Translations under genes and position numbers: made by a program
Part shown: one piece after another, positions 8,000 through 17,401 of the stretch
Position numbering within the stretch: position 1 is the stretch's first letter
How the letters are laid out: the number at the start of each line of letters is the position of its first letter
Notes under the pieces: generated by a model
Databases searched by the model: none
The model's input: the letters and a program-made list of their open reading frames with translations, nothing else
What the model was told of the DNA's origin: nothing
Origin: Bradyrhizobium hipponense
GTDB lineage: Bacteria > Pseudomonadota > Alphaproteobacteria > Rhizobiales > Xanthobacteraceae
Assembly: GCF_008123965.1 (NCBI RefSeq)
Contig: NZ_VSTH01000051.1
Coordinates: forward strand, 1 to 64,000
Length of the DNA stretch: 64,000 nucleotides
Direction of reading: 5' to 3'

Positions 8000-8506
8000 C
8001 TAATACTTTTTTCCGTTCGGCTTGACGCGGTTCTCGTGCTTGTGATCGGGGCGCGTCAGGTTGAACGCGCTCTTCTCAGCAACGGCTCCCGCCAGATCCA
8101 GGCCGAGCGCGCCGGCCAGGTCGCCGAGCGATCGGAGGTTGAGGGCAAGTGCGATTTCCAGGCGGTTGAACGGGGCGATTGCCACGATGGCCTCACCGAC
8201 CTTGGAGTTCATCGCGCCGCCGAGGTCGCCGTTGCGGATCAGAACGTCTGCCGCTTCGGTCTCCAGCGCGGTGCGATGGGTCAGCTTGTCGTCCATCAGG
8301 CTCTTGCGGTCGCCCTCCAGTGCTTCGGAAAGCTCGCTGTGCATCAGGGCGATCTTGACGGCCGGCATCAGCGGGTTTTGCCGCAGGTCGGCGCCGGTCG
8401 CGGGATCGATCCACCAATGAGCATTCATCTTGTGGCAGATGCGGGTGATCGTCTCGGTAGCGGATCTCAGTTCGTCGAGATCCTGCTGGGTGAAGTTGTC
8501 GTTCAC
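8000..8506 (-). CDS. MazG-like nucleotide pyrophosphohydrolase
   Basis: 168 aa. The region IALMHSELSEALEGDRKSLM followed by HRTALETEAADVLIR matches the all-alpha NTP-pyrophosphatase pattern, where the acidic residues bind magnesium. A later segment (DLAGALGLDLAGAVAEK) is also typical of the family. Between them about 35 residues appear inserted. It would hydrolyse (d)NTPs to monophosphates during phage nucleotide reprogramming. It sits beside nrdJ. Specificity cannot be told. Confidence 0.7.
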   Translation of the reverse strand: MNDNFTQQDLDELRSATETITRICHKMNAHWWIDPATGADLRQNPLMPAVKIALMHSELSEALEGDRKSLMDDKLTHRTALETEAADVLIRNGDLGGAMNSKVGEAIVAIAPFNRLEIALALNLRSLGDLAGALGLDLAGAVAEKSAFNLTRPDHKHENRVKPNGKKY

Positions 8507-8832
8507 GTTGGCTCCTTGAATCGGTACTCGTCAGCCAGGTCCTCGAACATCCGGACGACGTCACGCTGGTGACGGCCCGTCTGATCGTTCCAGTCGAAGG
8601 GGTGCTTGCCCAGCTGAGTTTTGATGATGGGAACGAAGCGCGCGTACGCGCTTCGATCGTCTTGTCCCGCAGCCCGGCGGATCGCCCCCTCGATGTCGAA
8701 AGAGCGAGCCTCCTGGCTGAATACGGGGACCGGCTTACCCTGCCGATCCCTCGCGAGCGTCTTCTGCGTCCAGCGCCCGGGCTTGGAGAACAGCAGAAGG
8801 CAGCGCTCCACGATCTCCAGCTCGGTGAACAT
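8503..8832 (-). CDS. DUF6197-like phage protein
   Basis: 109 aa with the pattern GRWTQKTLARDRQGKPV, SFDIEGAIRRAAG and FDWNDQTGRHQRDVVRMFED. These resemble the small DUF6197-type proteins common in phage and actinobacterial genomes, whose function is unknown. It overlaps nrdJ at its start by one base and the MazG-like gene at its end, so the three are translationally coupled. Confidence 0.65.
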   Translation of the reverse strand: MFTELEIVERCLLLFSKPGRWTQKTLARDRQGKPVPVFSQEARSFDIEGAIRRAAGQDDRSAYARFVPIIKTQLGKHPFDWNDQTGRHQRDVVRMFEDLADEYRFKEPT

Positions 8833-11800
8833 CAGCTGCAGCCGGTGGTCTCACCGCACGTCTCACACTTCAAACAGGTGCCGTTCCGCACCATCGTGAA
8901 GCTGTGGCAGTTGCCGCACTCGTCGCCCGTGTAACCGGACATCTTGGCGACAGCCCTCTGATCCGGCAGGACCGCCTTGGTCGTCCGATCGACAATCTTC
9001 TGGAGATCATCGTCGGTCATCCCTTCGGCGACGTTGACGGTGATCTGGTTGACCACCGTCGCATCCTGGCCGACGCCATCGCCCATCGCCGTGTGATTGC
9101 TCTCGTCGGGGGTGACGTGAGCCAGGTCATCGCGACCGAGGTAGTTGATCGCGAGGTCCCGCCATACGAAGTCGATGATCGAGCTGGCGCTCTTGATGCG
9201 GTCATGCTCCTGAACGAACCCAGCCGGCTCGAAGCGGAAGAACGTGAACGCATCGACGTACTCTTCGACGGGCACGCCGTACTGGAGGGCGATGCTGACG
9301 GCGATGGCGAAGGCGTTCATCATCGACCGGAAAGCGGCGCCTTCCTTGTGCATGTCGATGAAGATTTCACCGAGCCGACCATCGGCATACTCTCCGGTGC
9401 GGAGGTAGACCTTGTGTCCGCCGACGATAGCCTTCTGCGTGTAGCCGTTGCGCTTCGAGGGCAGCTTCTCGCGCTTGCGGACGATCTTCTCGACCACCTG
9501 CACCACGTTCTGCTTCTGCTCGACCACCTCGTCTTCGACCTGATCGTCCTCGACCAGAGCGGAGCTGAGCGGCTGAGACAGCTTCGAGCCGTCACGATAG
9601 ATCGCGTTGGCTTTCAGACCGAGCTTCCACGACAGCATGTAGGCCTTCTTCACGTCCACGATCGATGCGCTCGCGGGCATGTTGATGGTCTTGCTGATCG
9701 CACCCGAGATGAACGGCTGGACCGAAGCCATCATCTTGATGTGACCCTTGGTCGAGATGAAGCGCTTGCCGATCTTGCCGCAGGGGTTGGCACAGTCGAA
9801 CACCGCATAGTCCACTTCCGCCAGGCCCGGAGCACCCTCCAGGGTCATGGTCCCGCAGACCTCGGTGTTCGCCTTCTCGATCTCCTCGTCGCTGAACCCG
9901 AACGCCTTCCAGTCCGCCAGGAAGCGGATGTCGAAGGCCGATCGGACACTCGACTCAGAGATCGAGGTTCCAGCTGCGCGCAGGGCCAGATCGAACTTGG
10001 CCGGCAAACGACCCGTTCCGGTCGCATACAGAACCATCGCCTCGATCTCAGCCTTGCCGTAGCCGAGCTGAGCCAGCGCCGGCCGAACCGACTGGTTGAT
10101 GATCTTGAAGTAGCCACCGCCGGCCAGCTTCTTGAACTTCACCAGAGCATAGTCCGGCTCGATGCCGGTCGTGTCGCAGTCCATCACGAGACCGATGGTC
10201 CCGGTCGGCGCGATGACCGTGGTCTGCGCATTCCGGAAGCCGTACTGCGAGCCCAGATCGATGACCTCGGCCCAGATCTCGCTCGCGCGGCCTGCCAGAC
10301 CCTCCTGGTACTCGTTGTCCCAGTCGAGACCGACCGGCTCGATCGAGAGGCCGGTGTACGGCGCGCTGCCGTTCTCAGCCGCTGCGTAGTGATTGTGCAT
10401 CACCCGCATCATCGAGTTGGCGTTCTCGTAATACTTCCGGAACGGTCCCAGCTCCTGAGCCATCTCAGCCGACGTGCGATAGGCGATGCCAGTCATGATG
10501 GCGGAGATTGCGCCAGCGAACGCCCGTGCGTTGTCGGAGTCGTAGGCGATGCCCGCCGACATCAGCATGCCGCCGATGTTGGCAAAGCCTAGTCCGAGCG
10601 TCCTGTAGTCGAACGACCGGAGGGCAATCTCCATGGACGGGAACTGCGCCATGTAGACCGAGATTTCCAGCATGATCGTGATCAGCCGGCAGGCGTGCTC
10701 GAAGCTCTCGACCTCGAAGACAAGCGGGTTTTCGCCGCTCTGCGAGGTGAACTTGAGCAGGTTGGCCGAGGCCAGGTTGCACGCCGTGTCGTCCAGGAAC
10801 ATGTACTCCGAGCACGGGTTGGACGCACGGATGCGACCGCCGGCCGGGCAGGTGTGCCATTCGTTCATGGTCGTGTTGAAGTGCAGACCGGGGTCTGCGG
10901 ACTCCCAGGCGGCGAGACAGATCTGATCCCAGAGATCCCGGGCCTCGATCGTCTTGACCGCCTTGCCGTTCGTGCGACCGATCAGGTCCCACTTGTGGCC
11001 GAGCTGGACAGCCTCCAGGAAGTCGTTGGTCACCGACACCGTGTTGTTCGAGTTCTGACCCGACACGGTCTCATAGGCCTGCGACTGCCAATCGACGTCG
11101 AACTCCGGGAAGTAGAACGGCTCGTCGTTGTTGGCGAGCTGGATCACGCGCTGGATGTAGCTGTCCGGCACGAACGCCTTGCGGGCGGTCTTGATCTCGG
11201 CCTTGCCGTCCTTGCCGTCGAGGATCGCCCAGTGAACGGCCTGGAGAGCCTTCTTCACTGCCTTCGAGCCAGCGACCAGGGCCGCAACCTTCTTCTCTTC
11301 CTCGACCTTCCAGCCGACGTATTCCTCGATATCCGGGTGATCGACATCGACCACGACCATCTTGGCCGCGCGCCGCGTCGTGCCGCCGGACTTGATCGCG
11401 CCGGCTGCCCGGTCACCGATCTTGAGGAACGACATCATGCCCGACGACGAACCGCCGCCCGACAGCTTCTCGCCCGTGCCACGCAAACTCGAGAAGTTGG
11501 AGCCGGTGCCGGAGCCGTACTTGAACAGGCGAGCCTCACGGAGCCACAGGTCCATGATGCCGCCGTCCTGGATCAGGTTGTCGCCGACCGACTGGATGAA
11601 GCAGGCGTGCGGCTGCGGGCGCTCATATGCCGACGTGGACGGCTTGACGTCGATGACGTCGTCGCCGTCTTCCTCGACGAAGAAGTGACCCTGGGCCGGG
11701 CCGTCGATGCCGTACGCCCAATGCAGGCCGGTGTTGAACCACTGCGGCGAGTTGGGTGCGAACATCTGGGAGGCCAGCATGAAGCGCATCTCGTCGTAGA

Positions 11801-12248
11801 AGGCGAGCGCGTTGGACTCCTCGGACTCGTTGAAGTCCTTGATGGAGACGAACATGCTCATGCTGCCGGGCTTGAAATAGCCGCCCTTCAGACCCCAATA
11901 GGTCCAGCAACCGGCGAGGCGGTCGAACACCTGCTTGGCGGTCGTCTCGGAGCCGAGGAACTTGTCCTCTTCGCCGAGCGGGAAGGGCTCAGCGACGGAG
12001 CGCTGCAGCCACGCCGGCACGACCTTCTCGGGCACCTTCACCAGGATCTTCGGCACGCCGGCCTTGCGGAAATACTTCTGCGCCAGCACGTCGACAGCGA
12101 CCTGCGACCAGGACTCGGGCACCTCGATGTCTTCCAGGCGGAAAGCGATCGAGCCGTCCGTGTTCTTGATCTCGCTGGTCGCCTTGCGCCAGGCGATCAG
12201 ATCGTAAGGCGAGACGCCCGCCCTCGTGTATCGTCGTTCAATTCTCAT
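8832..12248 (-). CDS. nrdJ: Adenosylcobalamin-dependent (class II) ribonucleotide reductase
   Basis: An 1138-aa enzyme that reduces ribonucleotides to deoxyribonucleotides using coenzyme B12. Landmarks are [15 protein letters not shown] (about 160), [11 protein letters not shown] (about 215), [20 protein letters not shown] (about 245-265), [33 protein letters not shown] with the active-site Cys/Glu region (about 480), and [20 protein letters not shown] (about 675). The C-terminus ends in a cysteine cluster ([20 protein letters not shown]) expected to relay reducing equivalents. The length is near normal for NrdJ and no intein is seen. Its ribosome-binding site is weak. It supplies dNTPs for phage DNA synthesis with ThyX. 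Confidence 0.97.
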   Translation of the reverse strand: MRIERRYTRAGVSPYDLIAWRKATSEIKNTDGSIAFRLEDIEVPESWSQVAVDVLAQKYFRKAGVPKILVKVPEKVVPAWLQRSVAEPFPLGEEDKFLGSETTAKQVFDRLAGCWTYWGLKGGYFKPGSMSMFVSIKDFNESEESNALAFYDEMRFMLASQMFAPNSPQWFNTGLHWAYGIDGPAQGHFFVEEDGDDVIDVKPSTSAYERPQPHACFIQSVGDNLIQDGGIMDLWLREARLFKYGSGTGSNFSSLRGTGEKLSGGGSSSGMMSFLKIGDRAAGAIKSGGTTRRAAKMVVVDVDHPDIEEYVGWKVEEEKKVAALVAGSKAVKKALQAVHWAILDGKDGKAEIKTARKAFVPDSYIQRVIQLANNDEPFYFPEFDVDWQSQAYETVSGQNSNNTVSVTNDFLEAVQLGHKWDLIGRTNGKAVKTIEARDLWDQICLAAWESADPGLHFNTTMNEWHTCPAGGRIRASNPCSEYMFLDDTACNLASANLLKFTSQSGENPLVFEVESFEHACRLITIMLEISVYMAQFPSMEIALRSFDYRTLGLGFANIGGMLMSAGIAYDSDNARAFAGAISAIMTGIAYRTSAEMAQELGPFRKYYENANSMMRVMHNHYAAAENGSAPYTGLSIEPVGLDWDNEYQEGLAGRASEIWAEVIDLGSQYGFRNAQTTVIAPTGTIGLVMDCDTTGIEPDYALVKFKKLAGGGYFKIINQSVRPALAQLGYGKAEIEAMVLYATGTGRLPAKFDLALRAAGTSISESSVRSAFDIRFLADWKAFGFSDEEIEKANTEVCGTMTLEGAPGLAEVDYAVFDCANPCGKIGKRFISTKGHIKMMASVQPFISGAISKTINMPASASIVDVKKAYMLSWKLGLKANAIYRDGSKLSQPLSSALVEDDQVEDEVVEQKQNVVQVVEKIVRKREKLPSKRNGYTQKAIVGGHKVYLRTGEYADGRLGEIFIDMHKEGAAFRSMMNAFAIAVSIALQYGVPVEEYVDAFTFFRFEPAGFVQEHDRIKSASSIIDFVWRDLAINYLGRDDLAHVTPDESNHTAMGDGVGQDATVVNQITVNVAEGMTDDDLQKIVDRTTKAVLPDQRAVAKMSGYTGDECGNCHSFTMVRNGTCLKCETCGETTGCS

Positions 12249-12261
12249 TACGTGGTGGGCC

Positions 12262-12579
12262 TTACCGGTAGGACTTGGAGTAATCGATGCGCTGCTCGTA
12301 CTTGATGGGCACGAACTTCACGGGGAGCGCGCTCAGCTCCTTCAACAGGCCCTCGATGGCCGTGTTGTTGGCGTCGTCGCGGGGATCGAGCGCCTTCAGC
12401 TTCGCGACGAGAGCGTCGATGCTGGCTGCCTCAGCCCTGCTGAGCCGGCGCTTTGCATGGACGGCGGTGCCGAACTGGCGATAGGCGAACTTCTGCTTCA
12501 CCTGCCGAGGCTTCGACTGAGCCTGCAGCAGCAGGCCGAAGGCCTTGAGGATCGAGTCCTGGGTGGTTCTGACTTCCAT
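12262..12579 (-). CDS. Hypothetical phage protein (105 aa)
   Basis: Starts [20 protein letters not shown] after AAAGGAG. Strongly helical and basic (KAKRRL-type segments), no recognised domain. It immediately precedes nrdJ with a 13-bp gap, so it probably heads the nrdJ transcript under operator site 12598-12611. Confidence 0.7.
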   Translation of the reverse strand: MEVRTTQDSILKAFGLLLQAQSKPRQVKQKFAYRQFGTAVHAKRRLSRAEAASIDALVAKLKALDPRDDANNTAIEGLLKELSALPVKFVPIKYEQRIDYSKSYR

Positions 12580-12597
12580 GGTTTTTGCTTCTCCTTT

Positions 12598-12611
12598 TTG
12601 CATTCAAGCAA
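12598..12611 (-). promoter_or_regulatory. Phage operator-like motif (site 2)
   Basis: Coding-strand TTGCTTGAATGCAA, 19 bp before the start at 12579 and preceded by CTTGACGC. The ribosome-binding site follows within 3 bp. Confidence 0.75.
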
Positions 12612-12614
12612 GCG

Positions 12615-12836
12615 TCAAGACATGGCTCTGATGCGCCGTCTGATCTGTTGTCGGGCGTAGTTGGCGGAGTAGGGCGTCCTGGGCGAGACGGAGACGGGTA
12701 CCGACATCCACTTGCCCCTGACCTGAAACTCGATGAGGTGATGCTTCTTGTCGTGGCCGAAGCTGAACGCTTCGATCTCGCCACTACGTTTCATCTCCTC
12801 CGCTACCTTCTTCACCTCGCGTACGTGTCTTTCCAT
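12615..12836 (-). CDS. Small basic hypothetical protein (73 aa)
   Basis: MERHVREVKKVAEEMKRSGE followed by a beta-rich half (FQVRGKWMSVPVSVSPRTPY). The internal ATG at 12836 is preferred to the long upstream extension, which is a shadow of the HNH gene. It overlaps that gene's tail by 53 bp. Confidence 0.6.
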   Translation of the reverse strand: MERHVREVKKVAEEMKRSGEIEAFSFGHDKKHHLIEFQVRGKWMSVPVSVSPRTPYSANYARQQIRRRIRAMS

Positions 12837-13284
12837 TCTTCCCCCGTTTCGGAAATGGCCGCTTGGGCCATGCCTTCTTGCGTCGAGGCTGAGGTGCCTC
12901 AACTTCGGGGTCACCTTTGGCCAGCATGCGACGTCTGAACTCTTCGGTGTCCTTCGCAACCCGCTTTGTGCGGGCGATTTCCTGCACGTCACCTCGCGTC
13001 AGCTCCTCGCGGGATCCAAACGTCTTCTTGGCGTGACAGTCTGTGTGCTTGGCCTCGATGAACGCGGGGTCATTCGACCGCGGCGTTGTATCCTTGGCCT
13101 CAGCGTCCCAGCATCGCAGCTGGATGGCAGGGACGTGATCGAACTGGGTGTCGTCGAGCTTGCCCAGCCTCTGACCGCATTTGCTGCAGAGGCTGTGCTG
13201 TCTGATCACCACCTCCAGCTTGACAGAGACCGGTATGGCCTTCCGGAAGCGGGCAGGTGGGGCAAGTTCGAGGACGGATTGCAT
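12784..13284 (-). CDS. HNH endonuclease-like protein
   Basis: 166 aa. The segment LCSKCGQRLGKLDDTQFDHV (cysteine pair and Asp-His) followed by a region ending AKHTDCHAKKTFG fits an HNH nuclease fold with zinc. The C-terminal third is low-complexity and basic (RRKKAWPKRPFPKRGKNGK). The second ATG at 13284 is chosen because AGGA is 7 bp upstream. HNH proteins in such operons are free-standing nucleases or packaging-associated; which is not clear here. Confidence 0.75.
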   Translation of the reverse strand: MQSVLELAPPARFRKAIPVSVKLEVVIRQHSLCSKCGQRLGKLDDTQFDHVPAIQLRCWDAEAKDTTPRSNDPAFIEAKHTDCHAKKTFGSREELTRGDVQEIARTKRVAKDTEEFRRRMLAKGDPEVEAPQPRRKKAWPKRPFPKRGKNGKTRTRGEEGSGGDET

Positions 13285-13297
13285 TTGCATTTCCTAT

Positions 13298-13311
13298 TTG
13301 TATTCAAGCAA
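13298..13311 (-). promoter_or_regulatory. Phage operator-like motif (site 3)
   Basis: Coding-strand TTGCTTGAATACAA, 14 bp before the HNH gene start and preceded by TTGACTG. Confidence 0.65.
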
Positions 13312-13315
13312 ACAG

Positions 13316-13642
13316 TCAAGCATTTTGAACCGGGTCGTCGATGATGATCAGGTCTGCGGTTTTGCCGAGCAGCTGCTGCGGCGAGCGCGGCTTCGGCACG
13401 ATGACCGACACCCGTTGCTCGTAGGCCCGCTGCCCATCCGCCGTTACGTGGCCGTCCTCGGTCAGGAACTTCTTCCGGATCAGGGACTCGACGATGACCT
13501 TCTGCCACGGCTGCATCTTGATGCCGACAGCCTGGCCGGTCGCCTTCAGCCAGTTCAGATAGGCTGGCAGATGCTCCCGCATGAACTCCACCTGGGCCTT
13601 CGACATGCGCGGCTTGCGCTTGGGTTTAGCAGCCGACGTCAT
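13316..13642 (-). CDS. Hypothetical phage protein (108 aa)
   Basis: Starts MTSAAKPKRKPRMSKAQVEF. It ends with PKPRSPQQLLGKTADLIIID, a stretch reminiscent of the 'DLIIIDDP' Walker-B-like segment of terminase large subunits, but it has no ATPase domain. It may be a short fragment or an unrelated binding protein. The start overlaps the stop region of the MazG-like gene upstream. Confidence 0.6.
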   Translation of the reverse strand: MTSAAKPKRKPRMSKAQVEFMREHLPAYLNWLKATGQAVGIKMQPWQKVIVESLIRKKFLTEDGHVTADGQRAYEQRVSVIVPKPRSPQQLLGKTADLIIIDDPVQNA

Positions 13643-14084
13643 CGGGCTCGTCCCAGTTCGGGTCTTTGTACAAGCGGTATTCCAGGCCTTCGCGGTGCCA
13701 CTGGCCGGCACACATGCCGATGACCTTGTTGTTGGCGAGGAAATCCTCGTCGGACATCTCCTCGTCCTCGTACATCTCCTTCAGCTCGGCCGCCGTCGCC
13801 AGCTCGTTGGTCCAGACCAGCTCGGTGTTGCCGACCTTGACCTTGGCGAAATCGGTGAGGCTGTTCTCGACCTGCGAGATGGCGTGGCGCAGGTCTGCCA
13901 GCTCGGACAAGAACAGGGCGGCGTTGTTCGGCCCGCCGCCTGGGAAGGTGCTGGCGAGACCGAAGCGGCCGATCTTGCCGTAGATGCGCAGGCAACGGCC
14001 GATCACTTCGACGACCTCGCCGGACTCCTCGACGACGCGGACGACCTTGCCGCCGACGTCTGTGGGTAGAAATCTTGGGTTCAC
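13626..14084 (-). CDS. Second MazG-like protein
   Basis: 152 aa with GTG start. The segment VVRVVEESGEVVEVIGRCLR and the later ELADLRHAISQVENSL carry the paired acidic helices of the MazG-type pyrophosphohydrolase fold. Unlike the protein at 8000-8506 it has an acidic C-terminal extension (EMYEDEEMSDEDFLANN). Role in cleansing the nucleotide pool is inferred. Confidence 0.6.
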   Translation of the reverse strand: MNPRFLPTDVGGKVVRVVEESGEVVEVIGRCLRIYGKIGRFGLASTFPGGGPNNAALFLSELADLRHAISQVENSLTDFAKVKVGNTELVWTNELATAAELKEMYEDEEMSDEDFLANNKVIGMCAGQWHREGLEYRLYKDPNWDEPDDVGC

Positions 14085-14149
14085 GGGTTTTTCCTTGGGA
14101 AGATCAGGTTGAACAGGTCGCGGAGCTTCTCGCCCTCGTGCTGCGCTGC

Positions 14150-14428
14150 TCAGGCTGTTGGGTCGACTGCGAAGTCATCTCGATCCTCGTAGGTTGGTTT
14201 GACCATGCCCGATGCGACCATCCAGGCCAGCAGGTTCATGGCGGGCAGATAGCGGACACGTCCGCCGTCGCTGGTGTGATTGACGATTTTCCCGCGGGGG
14301 AATCTTGGTGGTGCCTTCCATCCCTTTGGCGTGGTGACGAGGACGTGGGCCTCCTTCAAGGGGAGGCCCAGCCTCTTCGCCGCGTTCAGGGAATTGGCGC
14401 AGAGCTGCGCCAGGTCCGATGGGTTCAT
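14150..14428 (-). CDS. Hypothetical phage protein (92 aa)
   Basis: Starts MNPSDLAQLCANSLNAAKRL. It contains a basic segment (TTPKGWKAPPRFPRGK) that could bind nucleic acid. The ORF ends with TGA at 14150, but the same frame stays protein-like for another 22 codons (QHEGEKLRDLFNLIFPRKNP) before the next stop, next to the following gene's GTG. Confidence 0.65.
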   Translation of the reverse strand: MNPSDLAQLCANSLNAAKRLGLPLKEAHVLVTTPKGWKAPPRFPRGKIVNHTSDGGRVRYLPAMNLLAWMVASGMVKPTYEDRDDFAVDPTA

Positions 14429-14841
14429 GCCGCGACCGGCTCCGGAAAGAGCTTCCTCAGCTCCGCCTTGACCCGGTCGATGACGCGGTGGGAGAAGTTG
14501 TCCGGATGGCGGGCATCGGTGACGATGCCGTCCGTCATCTCCAACTCCTCGTCGATCCCGAAGGCCGTGTGCGGGTTGCTCGCATGCCACAGGCCGTAAT
14601 AGTTTCGGATCGACATGCCGGCGAACATCAGGCAGCCGGCGTGCTCGGGGACGTACATCGCCTTCCGGCCGTCCGGCGACATGTCGGGCATCCGCCAGCT
14701 CCGCTCGTCGAGCCAGCGCTTGACCGCCACAGCGTCAGCGGAGACCTTCGCGAGGATGTCGGCGACCATGCCGTCCTCGTCCAGATAGGATCCGTGCCAT
14801 TCCTGGCTGTCCCGGGGTTCACCTTCAACAACGTTTGCCAT
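14425..14841 (-). CDS. Conserved-looking phage protein (138 aa)
   Basis: Starts MANVVEGEPRDSQEWHGSYL. A central region (GLWHASNPHTAFGIDEELEM) followed by ARHPDNFSHRVIDRVKAEL looks compact and conserved, but I cannot name the family. It starts by a TAATG overlap with the gene upstream. Confidence 0.65.
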   Translation of the reverse strand: MANVVEGEPRDSQEWHGSYLDEDGMVADILAKVSADAVAVKRWLDERSWRMPDMSPDGRKAMYVPEHAGCLMFAGMSIRNYYGLWHASNPHTAFGIDEELEMTDGIVTDARHPDNFSHRVIDRVKAELRKLFPEPVAA

Positions 14842-15317
14842 TACGCGGCTTCCTTCCATTGAGACTCGTTCCGGGCTTCTTTCATCAGCTCTTCGAGATC
14901 GAGCCCGGGGATGATGATGGTCGTGATGATCTCCATGGCCCGATCGAAATAGGCCTTGAACTCGTCCTCCGGCATCGCGTCGAACGCGGTGGAGGAGGGG
15001 CACATGATGATCTCGGCGTCCGGTGAGATGACCGGCTCGACCACGCCGCAGCCCACCAGGAGCGTCTTGTGGAGCGCATCCTCTGTCGAAAACTTGTCGG
15101 TGTTCTCGACCACGATCCGCAGGATCACCCGGTAGAGGCGATGCCGCGGCCCGCTGCGGGGCTGCGCCAGCTGGATGCGGAGCGGAACGTCGATCGGAAA
15201 CCGCTCCAGCATCTTCTCGTCGTAGGGCGCATGCGCTCTCAACGTGATGCCGTCGTCGCCAATCTGCTTGCGCACCAGGATCCACTGGTTCTTCGATTTG
15301 TTGCTTGCCTTGCTCAT
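14841..15317 (-). CDS. Conserved phage protein, NinB/DUF1367-like
   Basis: 158 aa. The pattern QWILVRKQIGDDG, PLRIQLAQPRSGPRHRLYRV and VVENTDKFSTEDALHKTLL is familiar from recombination-associated phage proteins of the DUF1367/NinB kind. Assignment is by pattern memory only. It lies upstream of the annealase-exonuclease recombination pair's tail, which fits a role in DNA processing. Confidence 0.55.
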   Translation of the reverse strand: MSKASNKSKNQWILVRKQIGDDGITLRAHAPYDEKMLERFPIDVPLRIQLAQPRSGPRHRLYRVILRIVVENTDKFSTEDALHKTLLVGCGVVEPVISPDAEIIMCPSSTAFDAMPEDEFKAYFDRAMEIITTIIIPGLDLEELMKEARNESQWKEAA

Positions 15318-15324
15318 GAAGTCC

Positions 15325-15579
15325 TCAGATCAGGGGCAGCTGTCTTGGCTTTGGCTTTCGCTTCGGCGCCGGCTCGGGCGGCTTCTCCTTGGCGATTTCG
15401 CCCAGCTCTCGGATGTGATCGCGGCAGGCATCAGCCAGCATGTCGATCTGCGCCTGTGACAGCTCGTATTGTTCCCGATGGGCGGACTCTTCCGCCCACC
15501 AGGAACGCAGGCCGTTGGCGCTGCGGGAAAGCTTGATCCCCCACAGCGCCAACTCGCAGTACGCTTCAGCCGGAGTCAT
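15325..15579 (-). CDS. Small hypothetical protein (84 aa)
   Basis: MTPAEAYCELALWGIKLSRS, a helical N-terminal part and a proline/lysine-rich tail (PPEPAPKRKPKPRQLPL). Its start overlaps the stop of the annealase gene (TGATG). Confidence 0.65.
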   Translation of the reverse strand: MTPAEAYCELALWGIKLSRSANGLRSWWAEESAHREQYELSQAQIDMLADACRDHIRELGEIAKEKPPEPAPKRKPKPRQLPLI

Positions 15580-16397
15580 CAGCCGTTAGCCGCTGCCTTT
15601 TCCTTGGCGGGCTTGACCCAGCCGAGATCCTTCAGCCGCTGCGTTGCGAAGCTGCGGAGATCGGTGACCTCCTGCTTCGACATCTCAGCCATCGCGTCCT
15701 TCATGTCCTTGCTGTTCATGAGGTCCGTGACCGCCTTGATGTCCTGGGCCTCGCGGATCTGGGTCTCGCACTTGATGATCAGATCCTCGATCCGGCTGCC
15801 GCCACTGTTGCCGCCCTGCTGCTGATCGCCGCGGTCGTCGTCACGGCTGTCACGCCGATCGTCACGATCATCGCGGCGGTCGTCGCGTCGGTTGTCATTG
15901 GACGCCGGGGCGGTGTCGAACTCGTCACCGTCGCGGAAGTCCCGCTTCAGGTCGTTGACGTACCGGTTGTCGTCGTACATCCCGAGGTGGATGTCGGCGG
16001 CGAAGCCCAGGCCGGACAGGCTCTTCGAGATGGCGTCTGTCAGCGACTTCTTCGGCGCCTCTTCATCGGTGAACCAGCCATTGCGGTTCTTGCCGACAAA
16101 GGTGGTCTGACCGAAGTGCTCGATCTCGCCGCGCTGACCGTCCAGCATGTACCAGAGCTTGATCCGGACGACGTGGATGACTTCCTTGTCGTGCCCTGGC
16201 TGGTACTTCTCGTCGATCACGTTCCAGCCCCAGCCCAGGCCAAGCGGCCCGAACTGTGCGGTGGCCTTCTTGGCCAGGTAGGTGGCGTTGGTCGCCGTGC
16301 CCTTGAAGCCACCACCGCGGTTGAACTGCTTGGTGTGCTTGGGATCGGTCGCCTCGACGGCGTTCCAGATCCGGAGGTTGGTGTTGTTCTCGCTCAT
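15579..16397 (-). CDS. Single-strand annealing protein (Rad52/ERF-like)
   Basis: 272 aa. The N-terminal 150 residues (FNRGGGFKGTATNATYLAKK; FGPLGLGWGWNVIDEKY; FGQTTFVGKNRNGWFTDEEA; KKSLTDAISKSLSGLGFAAD) match a large group of phage ssDNA-annealing proteins. They pair complementary strands with a partner exonuclease, here the YqaJ-type enzyme next door. After residue 165 there is an Asp/Arg repeat linker (RRDDRRDDRDDRRDSRDDD) and a helical C-terminal domain. The linker resembles the tail of the phage SSB. Confidence 0.75.
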   Translation of the reverse strand: MSENNTNLRIWNAVEATDPKHTKQFNRGGGFKGTATNATYLAKKATAQFGPLGLGWGWNVIDEKYQPGHDKEVIHVVRIKLWYMLDGQRGEIEHFGQTTFVGKNRNGWFTDEEAPKKSLTDAISKSLSGLGFAADIHLGMYDDNRYVNDLKRDFRDGDEFDTAPASNDNRRDDRRDDRDDRRDSRDDDRGDQQQGGNSGGSRIEDLIIKCETQIREAQDIKAVTDLMNSKDMKDAMAEMSKQEVTDLRSFATQRLKDLGWVKPAKEKAAANG

Positions 16398-16406
16398 GAA
16401 TGCTCC

Positions 16407-17372
16407 TTATGCCGCTTCCGTTGCGGCGGGTTTCTCGTTGCTGTTGGCTGCCTTCTTGCGCGGAGCCCGGGATTTCTTCTCAGGCTTCGGCTCCTCGGCC
16501 GGCGGCGGCATGTTCGCTGCGTCCTCGACCGCCTTCTTGATGGCTTCCTCATCGAACTTGATGAGCTGCTTGCCGTCCTTCGACAGGTTGATGGACACGC
16601 CCTTGCCGGCCGCAGACTTGGCGTCGGCGGGGAACAGGCGCTTGATGGCTTTCTTCGCCTTCTCGTGCTTCTCGACGGACGGCTTCGTGCTGAGCAGCGT
16701 GAAGGCGAGGTCGCCCCACTCGTTGTTCGTGCTCATGTCGACGACCTTGATCCGCTCGGCGACGGGAATGTCGACCTTCGGAGCGCCAGGCGTCCGGCCG
16801 GTGACGACGCAGTCCCAGAAGTCCTTCTCCGCTTCGAGGAGCGCGAGCTGGTAGAACAGGTCGGCCTCGACTTCGATGATGACGTGCTGGGCGGCACCTG
16901 TCAGAATCGACAGGTAGGCCTTGGGCAGATCGGTCACCATCATGTTGTGCTGGACCTGCGGGTAATACTTCTCGTACGCCTCCTCCTTCGAGAAGCCGAA
17001 CGGGAACATGAACTTGAACTCGACCACGGCGATCGGGTCCGCGTCCTCAGCCTTGCGCACGAGGCCGTCGAGCGTGGTGTGTGCCTTGTCCCAGGCGTAG
17101 TAGTGGACCTTCTTTTGCTCGTCCGTGACCAGCAGCTCGGTCTCGTCCTCGAACAGGTCGGCGTTCAGCGGCTCGGTCAGGTTGCCGAGATTGATCAGGA
17201 TGACGTCGCTGAGATCCTCAGGGAGAACCTCGCCGCGCTTCTCCATCCAGAGCTGCTCGATCGCTGCCTGATCACCGGACATGATGATCTTGGCATCCGA
17301 TCCTCCGATCGACTTCATGCGTGCGGCGCGAGCCTCATCGCTCATGCCGATATGTCCAGTGCGCCTGCGCAT
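16407..17372 (-). CDS. YqaJ-family viral recombinase exonuclease
   Basis: 321 aa, a PD-(D/E)XK nuclease expected to resect double-strand ends 5' to 3'. Visible features: SIGGSDAKIIMSGDQ, WMEKRGEVLPED, NLGNLTEPLNADLF, the catalytic AHTTLDGLV and VVEFK pair, and YYPQVQHNMMV. A Lys/Pro-rich tail follows (EPKPEKKSRAPRKKAAN). The ATG at 17372 is preferred since AAGGA lies 8 bp upstream; a TTG further up falls inside the operator motif. It pairs with the annealase downstream. Confidence 0.85.
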   Translation of the reverse strand: MRRRTGHIGMSDEARAARMKSIGGSDAKIIMSGDQAAIEQLWMEKRGEVLPEDLSDVILINLGNLTEPLNADLFEDETELLVTDEQKKVHYYAWDKAHTTLDGLVRKAEDADPIAVVEFKFMFPFGFSKEEAYEKYYPQVQHNMMVTDLPKAYLSILTGAAQHVIIEVEADLFYQLALLEAEKDFWDCVVTGRTPGAPKVDIPVAERIKVVDMSTNNEWGDLAFTLLSTKPSVEKHEKAKKAIKRLFPADAKSAAGKGVSINLSKDGKQLIKFDEEAIKKAVEDAANMPPPAEEPKPEKKSRAPRKKAANSNEKPAATEAA

Positions 17373-17383
17373 TTTCATTTCCT

Positions 17384-17397
17384 TTGCATTCAAACAA
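17384..17397 (-). promoter_or_regulatory. Phage operator-like motif (site 4)
   Basis: Coding-strand TTGTTTGAATGCAA, 12 bp before the exonuclease start, preceded by TTTAACCG. Confidence 0.7.
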
Positions 17398-17401
17398 ACG
17401 G

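Noticed and set aside
8904..12305. Two long plus-strand ORFs opposite nrdJ
   Set aside because: Antisense shadows of a GC-rich gene; no ribosome-binding site, Leu/Arg/His-biased sequence, and nrdJ is certain.
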